Part shown: in pieces, positions 35,204-44,769 of the stretch
Layout of the letters: each line of letters begins with the position of its first letter
Position numbering within the stretch: position 1 is the first letter of the stretch
DNA from: Leisingera sp. NJS204
Lineage (GTDB): Bacteria; Pseudomonadota; Alphaproteobacteria; Rhodobacterales; Rhodobacteraceae
NCBI RefSeq assembly: GCF_004123675.1
Contig: NZ_CP035417.1
Location: 983,501 to 1,047,500, forward strand
Length of the DNA: 64,000 nt
Direction: 5' to 3'
The notes under the pieces: model-generated
What the model was told of the DNA's origin: nothing
The model's database searches: none
Seen by the model: only the letters and a program-made list of their open reading frames with translations
Position numbers and translations under genes: made by a program

Positions 35204-36859
35204 TCATGACGTGCGCGACAGGTTGTACATATCGAGCGTCGCCACATAGACCGGGTTGTTCTCCAGCCCGGCAATGTCGCTGCGCGATACAAACTGCGAC
35301 CGCTCCTGCAGGATCGGCAGCCACGCCGGGTCTTCATTCGTCAGAATACCGGCAAGGCGCTGGAACTTGGCCGCCATTTCGTCATTTATCACCTGATTGC
35401 GCAGCTCGTCGATCAGCGCCGTCGCCTCGGCATTGCCGTAACGCCCGGTATTGCCGTCAAAGGTCGCCGCATCGCCGCTGAACAGCCCCCAGGCAAAGCT
35501 GTAGGGATGATCCACATTGGGCCACCAGGAGAAATAGAACAGGTCCGGGCGCTCCTCGGCGGCGCCTTCGCCAAAGAACACGTCGAGATAGGCGGAGAAG
35601 GACATTTCCTGCAGTTTGAGGCTGATGCCGATCTCGGACAGCCAGGCTTGCAGCAGCTGGCCTTCAATGTCCCCGAAACCGGAGTAATAGGCCATCGTCA
35701 GCTCGGTGTCTCCGGCAATCCCGGCCTCGGCCAGCAGCGCGCGGGCCTTGTCCAGGTCAAACGGCAGCAGCCGGTCCTTGCCGTCCATGCCCTGCATCAG
35801 CGATGGAAATACCGAGGTAGGTTTGTCAGCGGTGCCAAGCGCCACTTCCTCGATATAGGTGTTATGGTCAAAGGCATGGCAGAGCGCCTGGCGGGCGCGC
35901 GGGTCGGCCAGTTTCCCGTCGGTGGCAAAGGCCACATACTGCACGGTGAAGGTCGGCGTATCGGCCAGGGAGAACCGCGGGTCATCGCGCAAAACCACCA
36001 TATCCTCGGGTTCCATCGCCAGGGTCATATCGGCTTCGCCGGTTTCCAGCAGCTGGCGGCGGGTGGCGGAGACCGGAATGGTCTTGGTGATCACCCGGTT
36101 GAAATGCGGATGGTCCCAGCCGCCGCGGAATTCTGTATTGGCGGCAAAGGTTGCATCCTGACCGGGGTTAAGGCTTTCCAGCGTATACGGGCCGGTGCCC
36201 ACCGGATTGGCCTGCAGGTATTGCGACCCCATGTCATCATCACCCTTGGAATGCGCCTCGGCCGCGGTGGGGCTGGCGATCCAGAACCCGTATTGCGAAG
36301 ACACCTGGCGATCGAAGAACGGGCGCGGCTCGCCCAGGTCAAAGCGGATGGTTTTGGCATCCACCACCACGATCTGGCTGTCCGGGTCATCCAGCTGCCA
36401 GGTGCCGGCCAGCCCGGCGGGATGCAGCACCAGACGGGTGACCGCTTTTTTCACCGCTGCGGCATCGCAGGCGGTGCCATCGTGGAACATCACCCCCTCG
36501 GCCAGGGTAAAGGTCCAGCTGCTGGCGTCTTCGCTGGCCTCCCAGGAGGCTGCCAGCGCCGGTGCCGCCTTCAGCGTATCGGTGCCGTCCAGCACGGTCA
36601 GCGTTTCATAGACCGGGCGCAGCCCATAGGCCCATTCGATATTGGTCGCCGGGTCAAGGTTTTCGACTGTCGCATCCACCAGCACTACCAGGGCATTGGG
36701 ATCGCGGGCGCCAAGGCTGGGCGGAACCGCAGAACCTGCGGCCCAGGCCACCGTATCCGGCGCCGCCGCCAACGCGGCAAAGGCACAGCTGCCGGCCAGA
36801 AAGGACCGGCGCGGCAGATGGAATTGCGGTGTGTTCGGGCGTTTGGGCGGATGGCTCAT
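35204..36859 (-). CDS. ABC transporter substrate-binding protein (SBP_bac_5) with Tat signal
   Basis: The 551-residue periplasmic binding protein starts with a twin-arginine signal (HLPRRSFLAGSCAFAALAAA). Family blocks are LAASWEASEDASSWTFTLAE, GVMFHDGTACDAAAVKKAV and AFATDGKLADPRARQALCHA. Relatives bind oligopeptides, nickel or glutathione; the neighbours suggest an agmatine- or arginine-related ligand, which is inference. It heads the leftward transporter operon, and the ATPase genes are divergent across 214 bp that must hold both promoters. Confidence 0.9.
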   Translation of the reverse strand: MSHPPKRPNTPQFHLPRRSFLAGSCAFAALAAAPDTVAWAAGSAVPPSLGARDPNALVVLVDATVENLDPATNIEWAYGLRPVYETLTVLDGTDTLKAAPALAASWEASEDASSWTFTLAEGVMFHDGTACDAAAVKKAVTRLVLHPAGLAGTWQLDDPDSQIVVVDAKTIRFDLGEPRPFFDRQVSSQYGFWIASPTAAEAHSKGDDDMGSQYLQANPVGTGPYTLESLNPGQDATFAANTEFRGGWDHPHFNRVITKTIPVSATRRQLLETGEADMTLAMEPEDMVVLRDDPRFSLADTPTFTVQYVAFATDGKLADPRARQALCHAFDHNTYIEEVALGTADKPTSVFPSLMQGMDGKDRLLPFDLDKARALLAEAGIAGDTELTMAYYSGFGDIEGQLLQAWLSEIGISLKLQEMSFSAYLDVFFGEGAAEERPDLFYFSWWPNVDHPYSFAWGLFSGDAATFDGNTGRYGNAEATALIDELRNQVINDEMAAKFQRLAGILTNEDPAWLPILQERSQFVSRSDIAGLENNPVYVATLDMYNLSRTS

Positions 36860-37073
36860 GTTCAGCTCCCTATGTTGTCAGGAAATCTGCGCCTCGGCCA
36901 ATCAGGGAGCCGCTTACCGTTTCCTTGCTCCTAAACTCCCAAAATAGTGCTGTTCCTGTCGATACCACCTATGGGGCACAGCCACCTGAAGCGGATGGGC
37001 TATAGTAATTTGCAATGCCCCGGTTCTCTCTGTGTGCCGGGGACACCCTGGCAAAAAGGATGTTGCGCGCGCC

Positions 37074-38063
37074 ATGGCACTATTGGACGTCACGGATCTG
37101 AAAGTAAGCATCAAGGCAGGCGATCGGACGGCAGCAATTGTCGCCCCCCTTAGCCTGCGCCTTGCAAGGGGCAAATGCCTGGGCATCGTGGGTGAAAGCG
37201 GCTCCGGCAAAAGCACTGCGGCGATGGCCATTATGGGGCTGCTGGCAGATGGGCCTCTGCAGGTCTCCGGGCAGATCCTGTTCGATGGCGCCGATCTGGC
37301 ACAGCTGCCCGCTGCGGAGTTCCGCAAACTGCAGGGCACCGGCATTGCGATGATCTTCCAGGACCCGATGAGCAGCCTGAACCCGGTGATGCGCATCGGC
37401 GATCAGATTGTGGAATGTCTGCAGGCGCACCGGCGCCTGACCAGAGCCGAGGCCCGCCGCAAGGCCATAGAGGCGCTGTCACGGGTCGGAATGCCGGACC
37501 CCGAAGGCATGATGGCCCGCTATCCGCATCAGTTGAGCGGCGGCCAGCGCCAGCGTGTCATGATCGCGATGGCCATTGTTTTTGAACCCAAGCTGCTGAT
37601 CGCAGACGAGCCGACCACCGCGCTTGATCTGACGATCCAGGCGCAAATTCTGCAGCTCCTCAAAAAACTCTCACAGGATCTGAACATGGCGCTGGTGCTG
37701 ATCACCCACGATCTGGGGGTGGTCGCCGGAATGGCCGATGAGGTGATCGTGCTTTATTCCGGGCGCGGCGTGGAGCGCGGACCCACTGCTGAGGTAATGG
37801 AAAACCCGCAGCATCCCTATACGCAAGGATTGCTGGGGGCGCATCCGTCAATGGACGGCGAGCACGCCCGGCTGACGCCCATTCCCGGAACCCCGCCGAC
37901 GATCTGGCAGCGGCCCTCGGGCTGTGCCTTCCGCGACCGCTGCCCGGCAGCATTTGACACCTGCGCCCTGGTTGAACCGCAACCCGTTGCAATGCCGCAG
38001 CAGGCGCATAAGGTCGCCTGCCTGCTGCACGCCACCCTTTCCCAGGCAAAGGAAACCGCATGA
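37074..38063 (+). CDS. ABC transporter ATPase, DppD/OppD type
   Basis: The 329-residue cytoplasmic ATPase has Walker [10 protein letters not shown] near residue 41, signature [15 protein letters not shown] near 150, Walker [13 protein letters not shown] near 168, and the oligo_HPY tail with the Cys-rich [16 protein letters not shown] that binds an iron-sulfur cluster in relatives. ATG 37074 fits the family start; AAAAGGATG upstream also offers longer forms. Its end overlaps the next gene as ATGA. Confidence 0.92.
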   Translation: MALLDVTDLKVSIKAGDRTAAIVAPLSLRLARGKCLGIVGESGSGKSTAAMAIMGLLADGPLQVSGQILFDGADLAQLPAAEFRKLQGTGIAMIFQDPMSSLNPVMRIGDQIVECLQAHRRLTRAEARRKAIEALSRVGMPDPEGMMARYPHQLSGGQRQRVMIAMAIVFEPKLLIADEPTTALDLTIQAQILQLLKKLSQDLNMALVLITHDLGVVAGMADEVIVLYSGRGVERGPTAEVMENPQHPYTQGLLGAHPSMDGEHARLTPIPGTPPTIWQRPSGCAFRDRCPAAFDTCALVEPQPVAMPQQAHKVACLLHATLSQAKETA

Positions 38064-39103
38064 GGCCGACACCGTCCCCGGCGCTTGAGATCAACAATCT
38101 TGCCGTCGAATTCCGTGCCTCCGGCAGCCGGGCGCTGTTTGAGAAACCCGCAACCTTCAAGGCGCTCAGCGATGTAACCCTGGAGATCCGGCAGGGCGAG
38201 GTGCTGGGCCTGATTGGTGAATCCGGCAGCGGCAAGACCACGCTGGGCAAGGCCATCGTCGGCCTCACCGGAACCTCTGCAGGCGGCATTCAAGTCAACG
38301 GCCAGCATATTGATCCTTCCTGTTCACCAGAGCGGCTCACTCTCGCGCGGCGGGTTCAGATGGTGTTCCAGGATCCCTATGCCTCGCTGCATCCCAGAAA
38401 GACCATCGGACGCATTCTGTCGGAACCGTTCAGGATCCAGCAAACCGCCTCGGGCCCTGAGCTCCAGTCCCGCGTCCGGGCGCTGCTGCGGCGCGTCGGG
38501 CTGAGCCCGGACCATGCGGCGCGCTATCCCCAGCAGTTCAGCGGTGGTCAGCGCCAGCGCATCGCCATCGCAAGGGCGATTGCCAATGATCCGCCGGTGA
38601 TCATCGCAGACGAGCCAGTCAGTGCCCTGGATGTATCGGTGCAGGCGCAGATCCTGAATCTGCTGGACGATTTGCGTGCCGAACAAAACATGGCGATGCT
38701 GTTTATCAGCCATGATTTGTCGGTGGTGCGGCACCTGTGCCAGCGTATTGCGGTGATGTATCTGGGCCGGATTGTCGAGATCGGTCCGTCAAAGCAGATG
38801 ACCGCTGCGCCTGCGCATCCCTATACAACGGCCCTCTTGTCGGCAGCGCCGCGGGTCAAGGCCAGGAACCGGGCACAGGCCGCGCCGATCGTGCTGTCCG
38901 GCGACGTCCCCTCACACGCCGCCATCCCCGCCGGCTGCCCCTTCCACACCCGCTGCTGGCTGTATGAGCAGAAGGGCTGCCCGGCCCGCTGCCGGACCGA
39001 AGTGCCGCAGCTGGAAACGCGGGCGGGTGGACGCCAGTCGGCCTGCTTTTTCCCGGATGAGGCGGCCAGACCGGCACCGCCCCCTGCGGCAGCCGGCCGC
39101 TAA
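38060..39103 (+). CDS. ABC transporter ATPase, DppF/OppF type
   Basis: The 347-residue partner ATPase has Walker A GESGSGKTT near residue 54, signature FSGGQRQRIAIARAI near 160, Walker B VIIADEPVSALD, and the C-terminal Cys-rich CPFHTRCWLYEQKGCPARC. The full transporter is thus complete: binding protein, two permeases, two ATPases. The stop overlaps the end of the convergent LysR gene by 4 bp. Confidence 0.92.
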   Translation: MRPTPSPALEINNLAVEFRASGSRALFEKPATFKALSDVTLEIRQGEVLGLIGESGSGKTTLGKAIVGLTGTSAGGIQVNGQHIDPSCSPERLTLARRVQMVFQDPYASLHPRKTIGRILSEPFRIQQTASGPELQSRVRALLRRVGLSPDHAARYPQQFSGGQRQRIAIARAIANDPPVIIADEPVSALDVSVQAQILNLLDDLRAEQNMAMLFISHDLSVVRHLCQRIAVMYLGRIVEIGPSKQMTAAPAHPYTTALLSAAPRVKARNRAQAAPIVLSGDVPSHAAIPAGCPFHTRCWLYEQKGCPARCRTEVPQLETRAGGRQSACFFPDEAARPAPPPAAAGR

Positions 39104-39981
39104 CTGCCGCCGGTTTCTGTCAGCATCCAATCCCATAACGCCCGGACCGCAGTGCGCTTCAGATTGCGTTCCAGGGTCACAAGGCGGTATTGGCCGCCGC
39201 CGCGCAGGCTGACAGGGCTTAGCACCTGCAGCCTGCCCGCGCGGACCAGCGGCTGCGCCAGCGTCCTGTCGCACAGGCACATCCCCAGCCCGCGCGTGGC
39301 GGCATCAACTGCCAGTGCGGTATCGGAGAAGTTCAGCCCCTTGGCGCAATCCGCCCGCTCCAGCCCGGCGGTCAGGAACCAGCTCTGCCAGTCATCGGGG
39401 TGTTCGTCATGGATCAGGGGGGCCTCGCCCATGCGGTTTTGAAAATCCGCCGCCAGACCGGGACTCGCCAGCGCAATGCGTTCTTCGCGCAAAAATGGCG
39501 CCGCGGCAAAGCCTTCACCAATCGGCGCCTCTGTTGTCAGCGTGATGTCAAATTCGGATTCGGTGAGATCGACGTCGTGGCTGCCGGTATAAAGCCAAGG
39601 GTCCACATCGGGATGGCTGCCGCGCAAACGCGCCAGCCGGGGCGCCAGCCAGAGCGCCCCGAAAGCGGGCGGCATGTGGATGACCACCGAACCGGGCTTG
39701 GAATAGGCGTCCAGCCGCCGCACCCCCAGCCGCACCGTCTCCAGCGCCTCCTGGGCAGAGACCATCAGGTCGCGGCCGGCGTCTGTCAGTTCCACCCGCC
39801 GGCTGATGCGCAGGAACAGCGGTTGCTGCAGATGAGTCTCCAGCGTCCGGATCTGATGCGACACTGCCGATTGCGTCATGTTCAGCTCTTCCGCCGCCAG
39901 CGAGAAACTGCCGAGCCGGGCCGCGGCTTCGAACCCGATCAGGGCGCCCAGCGGCGGTAAGGGGCGATAGGGGTTATTCAT
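39100..39981 (-). CDS. LysR-family transcriptional regulator, GcvA-like
   Basis: The 293-residue protein has an N-terminal helix-turn-helix (AARLGSFSLAAEELNMTQSA, VSHQIRTLE) and a substrate-binding domain of the GcvA type. It is divergent from the agmatine-deiminase gene at 40082 across about 100 bp, an AT-rich stretch where a LysR box is expected (TCTCACATTTAGA near 40035). It likely controls the deiminases, and possibly the transporter. The effector is unknown. Confidence 0.9.
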   Translation of the reverse strand: MNNPYRPLPPLGALIGFEAAARLGSFSLAAEELNMTQSAVSHQIRTLETHLQQPLFLRISRRVELTDAGRDLMVSAQEALETVRLGVRRLDAYSKPGSVVIHMPPAFGALWLAPRLARLRGSHPDVDPWLYTGSHDVDLTESEFDITLTTEAPIGEGFAAAPFLREERIALASPGLAADFQNRMGEAPLIHDEHPDDWQSWFLTAGLERADCAKGLNFSDTALAVDAATRGLGMCLCDRTLAQPLVRAGRLQVLSPVSLRGGGQYRLVTLERNLKRTAVRALWDWMLTETGGS

Positions 39982-40081
39982 TAAAATATCTCATCCTAAC
40001 CCGTAGAAATCCGCGTTTGTGCATTACATATTCTCACATTTAGACTGGTCGGACAACATTTCCTGCATAATGGAGCCCTCC

Positions 40082-41101
40082 ATGTCCGACCAGCAAACAC
40101 CAAAATCCGCGGGCTTTTGCATGCCCGCTGAATGGGCGCCGCACCAGCGCACCTGGATGATGTGGCCGACGCGGGAAGGGTTCTGGCCCGATATGCAAGA
40201 GACCCGCCGCAACTACGCCGCCGTGGCCCGCGCCATCCGCGAATTCGAACCGCTGACCATGCTGGTCCGCCCCGAAGATGCGGCAGAAGCAAAGTCGCTG
40301 CTGGGGTCGGATATCGACGTCCTTACCAGCCCGATCGACGACAGCTGGGCGCGCGATGCCGGCCCCTGTTTCCTGACCGATGGCAAGGGCGGCCGCGCCG
40401 GCGTGTCCTTTGGCTTCAACGCCTGGGGCGGCAAGTACCAGCCGTTTGATGGCGATAATGCCGCTGCGGATGCGATCCTGAACGCCGCCGGTGTGCCAAT
40501 CTTCCACTCCGGTCTGATCGCCGAAGGCGGCGGCGTCTCGGTCGATGGCGAAGGCACCATCCTGACCACCGAGAGCTGCTTTCCCAATGCCAACCGCAAT
40601 CCTGGCTGGAGCCGCAGCCGCATCGAGGAAGAGCTGAAGGCCATGCTTGGCGGTGACAAGGTGATCTGGCTGCCCGGCAATGTGGAGGAAACCGAAACCG
40701 ACGGCCATGTCGACGGCATCGCAAACTTTGTCGCACCGGGCGTGGTGCTGATCGAGGCGGAAGGCCCCGCTGATCACGATTGGCACGGTATCAATCTGGC
40801 CAATATCAGCGCGATAGAAGACCAGACCGACGCCAAGGGCCGCAGCCTCAGGCTGGTGAAGATCCCCGATGCCGCCAGTGCCGACTCTGACGATCCGCGG
40901 TTCTGCCGTTCCTACGTCAATTCCTACATCTGCAACGGCGGTGTGGTGATGCCTGAATACGGGATCCGCGAGGACGGGCTGGTGCGCGAAATCTTCGAAG
41001 AACTCTTCCCCGGCCGCCGCGTGGCGCAAGTGCCGATCCCTGCCATCGCCATTGGCGGCGGCGGCATTCATTGTATTACCCAGCAGGAGCCCGCAGCATG
41101 A
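40082..41101 (+). CDS. aguA: Agmatine deiminase
   Basis: The 339-residue cytoplasmic enzyme converts agmatine to N-carbamoylputrescine, the step before AguB. Substrate and catalytic motifs are PAEWAPHQRTWMMWPTREGF, DSWARDAGPCF, TDGHVDGIANF and the nucleophile Cys in GGGGIHCITQQEP. I chose ATG 40082 because GGAG lies 7 bp upstream; ATG 40070 is possible. The stop overlaps the next gene as ATGA (41098-41101), so the two deiminase paralogues are translated together. Confidence 0.92.
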   Translation: MSDQQTPKSAGFCMPAEWAPHQRTWMMWPTREGFWPDMQETRRNYAAVARAIREFEPLTMLVRPEDAAEAKSLLGSDIDVLTSPIDDSWARDAGPCFLTDGKGGRAGVSFGFNAWGGKYQPFDGDNAAADAILNAAGVPIFHSGLIAEGGGVSVDGEGTILTTESCFPNANRNPGWSRSRIEEELKAMLGGDKVIWLPGNVEETETDGHVDGIANFVAPGVVLIEAEGPADHDWHGINLANISAIEDQTDAKGRSLRLVKIPDAASADSDDPRFCRSYVNSYICNGGVVMPEYGIREDGLVREIFEELFPGRRVAQVPIPAIAIGGGGIHCITQQEPAA

Positions 41102-42159
41102 ACATGCTTACCTCAACAGACCTGACCGCAGCCCTTGCCAGCGGCAAGAGCCCCGGAGAACTGGGCTTTGTCATGCCGATCGAAACTGCGCATCATACCG
41201 CCTGCTGGATGGCCTGGCCCTGGGACGGCCACGAAGACAACTGGGGCAGCGGCCTGGCTGCCGCGCAGGAGAACTTTGTGCGGGTCGCAACTGCGATCTT
41301 AAGGTTTGAGCCGGTCCGGGTTGCCGCGCATCCCGATCACGCCAGCATTGCGCGCCGTCTGCTGCCGCCTCAGGCCGATGTCGTACCGCTGGCGCAGAAT
41401 GATCACTGGTTCCGCGACACCGGCCCGCTGTTCGTGACGGATGGCAACGGGCGGACCATCGGATCCAATCTGATTTTCAATTGCTGGGGCGAAAAGTTCC
41501 CGGACTACGAGCTTGATGCAGGCATCGGTGCCGCACTGGTACGCCACCTCAACCTGCCGCTGTTCCAGTCCCCCTTGACCGGCGAAGGCGGCGGCTTGCA
41601 TGTGGACGGCCGCGGCACCGTCATCACGACGGAGACTTGCTTTCTCAATCCCAACCGCAATCCGGGCATGACCAAGGCGGATGTGGAACGCGAATTGTTC
41701 CATGCCATCGGCGCCCGCAAGGTCATCTGGCTGCCGGGCGACGAGGAGGAATGGATCACCGACGGCCATATCGACGGCATGCTGACCTTCACTGCGCCGG
41801 GCAAGCTGCTGTTCGAGCGCAACCCGGACCCGGCAAACCCGCGCCACAGGGTCTGCGAGGAAAACCTGAAAGCCCTGCGCGGCCAGACCGATGCCGATGG
41901 CCGGGAGATAGAGATCGGGCTGATCGACGAGGCCTATATGGTCGAACCCGAAACCGACACGACGGCCCTGTCTTATGTGAACGCCTATATCGCAAACGGC
42001 GGCGTGGTAGTCCCATCGTTCGGAACGCCCACTGATGCGGCAGCGCAGGAAATCTTCGCCAAGGCTTTTCCCGGCCGCGAGATCCTGGCGGTGGATATGC
42101 GCGGGATCTGCCATGCCGGCGGCGGCATCCACTGCATGACACAGCAGCAGCCGGCCTAG
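41098..42159 (+). CDS. Second agmatine deiminase family protein
   Basis: The 353-residue paralogue of AguA keeps the fold and catalytic pattern: HTACWMAWPWDGHEDNWG, NDHWFRDTGPLFV, TDGHIDGMLTF and Cys in AGGGIHCMTQQQP. In the first motif it differs from AguA around the substrate-binding residues (WFRDTGP for WARDAGP), so it may act on a related guanidine compound. It is coupled to aguA by an ATGA overlap. The LuxR gene follows 49 bp later. Confidence 0.88.
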   Translation: MNMLTSTDLTAALASGKSPGELGFVMPIETAHHTACWMAWPWDGHEDNWGSGLAAAQENFVRVATAILRFEPVRVAAHPDHASIARRLLPPQADVVPLAQNDHWFRDTGPLFVTDGNGRTIGSNLIFNCWGEKFPDYELDAGIGAALVRHLNLPLFQSPLTGEGGGLHVDGRGTVITTETCFLNPNRNPGMTKADVERELFHAIGARKVIWLPGDEEEWITDGHIDGMLTFTAPGKLLFERNPDPANPRHRVCEENLKALRGQTDADGREIEIGLIDEAYMVEPETDTTALSYVNAYIANGGVVVPSFGTPTDAAAQEIFAKAFPGREILAVDMRGICHAGGGIHCMTQQQPA

Positions 42160-42208
42160 ATGCCGGCAGGCGGTCAAGGTTATTCTGATTTGAACGTTGG
42201 GAATCACG

Positions 42209-43090
42209 ATGTTTGACGCAAGGACGATGATGCAAAGCTCCAACAGAACAGGTGAGTCTGGCTGCCTTGCAGGCCTTGCCCGGGCCATCGAGCTTGCCGG
42301 GCAGGACGGGTTCCTGGCCGCCCTCGCAGACCTGTGCCAATCGGCATCAGGATATGACAGCACCTTCATTGCAGCCTTTTTCCCGGATCACCCGCCGATG
42401 GAGCTGTTCGACAACCTGTCGGATGAATACAGTGCCGCGACGATCAAGCCCTATCTGGATTTCGCCTATTTCCTCGACCCTTTTTATAATCTCTTCCAGC
42501 AGGGGGTCGGGGACCGCGTGGTTACGCTTGGCGAATGCGCGCCTGATGATTTCATGTGGTCAGAATACTACCAGACCTTCTATGCAGACACCGGTCTGTT
42601 TGACGAAACCAGCGTGTTCGTCGGCTTCGGGAACGGTGCTGCTGCGGTGATCTCGCTGGGCAGCAGGGAGGAAGGCTTCCAGTTTGGTCCGGATCAAAGG
42701 GCCGCGCTTGCCGGGCTGCTGCCCTGCATTGCGGCGCTGTGCCGCCGCCATTGGCCTGCGCTGGACTCCAATTCTCTGGCCGGCAGCGGCCGCATGGGGC
42801 TGCATCTGAAAAAGTCCTTTGACCGGTTTGCCACCTCGACGCTGAGCGGTCGTGAGGTTGAAATCGTGCAGCTGATCCTGAAGGGGCATTCCTCGAAGTC
42901 GATTGCACGCGAGCTGGGCAACAGCCCGGAAACCGTCAAGGTCCACCGCAAGCGCATTCACAACAAGCTGGGTATCACCTCGCAGGGCGAACTTTTCTCG
43001 CTGTTTCTCGAAGCATTGACCAAGGCACCGGCCAATGCCACCGAAGACCCGCTCAGCTACCTCGACAGGCCAGTGAGCGGGCAGCTCTGA
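42209..43090 (+). CDS. LuxR-type transcriptional regulator
   Basis: The 293-residue protein has a C-terminal LuxR helix-turn-helix near residues 216-270: STLSGREVEIVQLILKGHSS then ETVKVHRKRIHNKLGITSQG. The N-terminal 180 residues are rich in aromatic residues but do not show the autoinducer-binding signature I would expect, so the ligand is unknown. ATG 42209 is the first ATG; a TTG lies 12 bp upstream. It may control the polyamine genes upstream or the convergent hydrolase genes. Confidence 0.85.
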   Translation: MFDARTMMQSSNRTGESGCLAGLARAIELAGQDGFLAALADLCQSASGYDSTFIAAFFPDHPPMELFDNLSDEYSAATIKPYLDFAYFLDPFYNLFQQGVGDRVVTLGECAPDDFMWSEYYQTFYADTGLFDETSVFVGFGNGAAAVISLGSREEGFQFGPDQRAALAGLLPCIAALCRRHWPALDSNSLAGSGRMGLHLKKSFDRFATSTLSGREVEIVQLILKGHSSKSIARELGNSPETVKVHRKRIHNKLGITSQGELFSLFLEALTKAPANATEDPLSYLDRPVSGQL

Positions 43091-43092
43091 GC

Positions 43093-44769
43093 TCATTCAG
43101 CGAACAGCCCCGCGTTGTCAAAGACCGCTTCGCCCTGCAGCAGGGTCGCCTCAACGGCAACGCTGCTGATCTGGTTGGCCGGGATCTTCAGGATGTCTTT
43201 ACTGAGCACCACCAGATCCGCGAATTTGCCAACCTCGATGGAGCCGGTCCGGTCTGCGTGGCGCAGGGCAATGGCCGGGTTGATGGTCATCGCCGCGATG
43301 GCCGTGGCGACATCGGGCAGGCCGTTGTGCCGGCGGCTGACCGCGGTTTCGATCTTGATCAGCGGATTCAACTCGTCCGCGTCCCAGTCACTTGACAGCG
43401 TAACGGTCGCTCCGGCTTCCAGCAGTGCCCCGGCAGGCAGCAGCCGATCGGTGCGTTCGCCGATGAACTCTGCCATGAAGGCCTCGTAGTCCTCGGCGAC
43501 CGCGCTGGGAGCCAGCTGCAAATCAGCAATGGCGCCAAGCTCGGCAAAGCGGGGGTAATCGGCGGGGTCGGCAAGGTAAAGATGGGTCAGCCGATGCGGT
43601 CCAGATTCCGGCGCGGCCTGGGCAATCGCGTCCAGCGCCAGCCGCGCGCCGTAATCCCCGGTCACATGGAAATGCAGCTGAAAGCCGGTTGCGGCAAGTT
43701 CCCGCGCGGCGCGCATCAGCTCGTCTTTCTCGAAATAGAGATACCCGTATTCCGCGCCGTCCTGCAGGTCCAGCCCTGCTTCATAAGGTTCCAGCAAGGC
43801 GCCGGTGGCCTGACTCAGAATGCCGTCGACATAGATCTTGGCGGCGTTGAAGCGCACCAGCCGGTCCGGGTCGTTGTGGTAGAGGGTCTTGATCTCCGCG
43901 ATTTGCGCGTCCAATGGCCGGTCAGGATAAATGTAAAAGGCGTTCGAGGCCCGCAGGGGCAGCTCACCCGCTTCCTCGGCCCAATCCCACACCTTGTGAT
44001 GGCCCTGCGGCCAATATCCGCCTGCATCGCTGATCGAAGTGATCCCGTTGGCATTCAGTTCTGCTGCTGCGTTCAGCAGGCTGTCATAGGCAAAGTCCAA
44101 GTTCTCCTGAGTTGGCGGGAAGGCAAGTGTGCGCAGGTTGTGCGGTGCGTTTTCCAGCACCACCCCGTTGGGCCGCCCATCAGCCCCGCGCAGGATGATA
44201 TTGCCGTTGGCCGCATCCTTGGCCGTGTCATATCCCGCTGCCTGCAGCGCCAGGGAATTGGCCCAGGCGCCATGGCCGATGTCGTCGAGGATCATCACCG
44301 GGCGGTCCGGCGAGATTTCGTCAAGTACCGTAACCGGGTTGCTGTGCATTTCCAGCAGGTTGACCATGTTCACACCGGCCCCCAGCACCCAGGCGCCGGT
44401 ATCGCCGTTTTCGGCGCAGTCTTGTACCGTGGCCTTGTAGCCCGCAAGCGTGTCGAAGGCTTCGAACGGGCAGAGAACCGCATTCACCCCGGCTTCCACC
44501 GCATGCAGGTGGGTGTCCTGGAACCCCGGCAGCACCATTCGCCCGCCCAGATCCACAATCTCCGGGTCTTCACCTGCGGCAGCCAGTACCTCAGCCTCGC
44601 TGCCAACGGCGGTAATGATGCCGTCTTCATCAATGGCAAGCGCCTCGGCCCTGCTGCGCGCCTCATCCACCGTGTAAATGGAGGCATTGGTCAGCACCAG
44701 ACTGTCCGCATTTGCGGCACCGCCTGCCAAAAGGGCCCACCCCGCCGCAACTGCGCAGAGATGTTTCAT
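43093..44769 (-). CDS. Exported amidohydrolase (amidohydrolase 3, YtcJ-like)
   Basis: The 558-residue protein has a Sec signal (HLCAVAAGWALLAGGAANA) and should be periplasmic. Metal-site motifs are LPGFQDTHLHAVEAG (HxH) near residue 83, HFHVTGDYGARLALDAI, and the C-terminal SSDWDADELNPL with catalytic Asp. Relatives hydrolyse amides or ureido bonds; the substrate is not clear. Its start overlaps the stop of the CN-hydrolase gene upstream, and three hydrolase genes form one leftward operon. Confidence 0.88.
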   Translation of the reverse strand: MKHLCAVAAGWALLAGGAANADSLVLTNASIYTVDEARSRAEALAIDEDGIITAVGSEAEVLAAAGEDPEIVDLGGRMVLPGFQDTHLHAVEAGVNAVLCPFEAFDTLAGYKATVQDCAENGDTGAWVLGAGVNMVNLLEMHSNPVTVLDEISPDRPVMILDDIGHGAWANSLALQAAGYDTAKDAANGNIILRGADGRPNGVVLENAPHNLRTLAFPPTQENLDFAYDSLLNAAAELNANGITSISDAGGYWPQGHHKVWDWAEEAGELPLRASNAFYIYPDRPLDAQIAEIKTLYHNDPDRLVRFNAAKIYVDGILSQATGALLEPYEAGLDLQDGAEYGYLYFEKDELMRAARELAATGFQLHFHVTGDYGARLALDAIAQAAPESGPHRLTHLYLADPADYPRFAELGAIADLQLAPSAVAEDYEAFMAEFIGERTDRLLPAGALLEAGATVTLSSDWDADELNPLIKIETAVSRRHNGLPDVATAIAAMTINPAIALRHADRTGSIEVGKFADLVVLSKDILKIPANQISSVAVEATLLQGEAVFDNAGLFAE

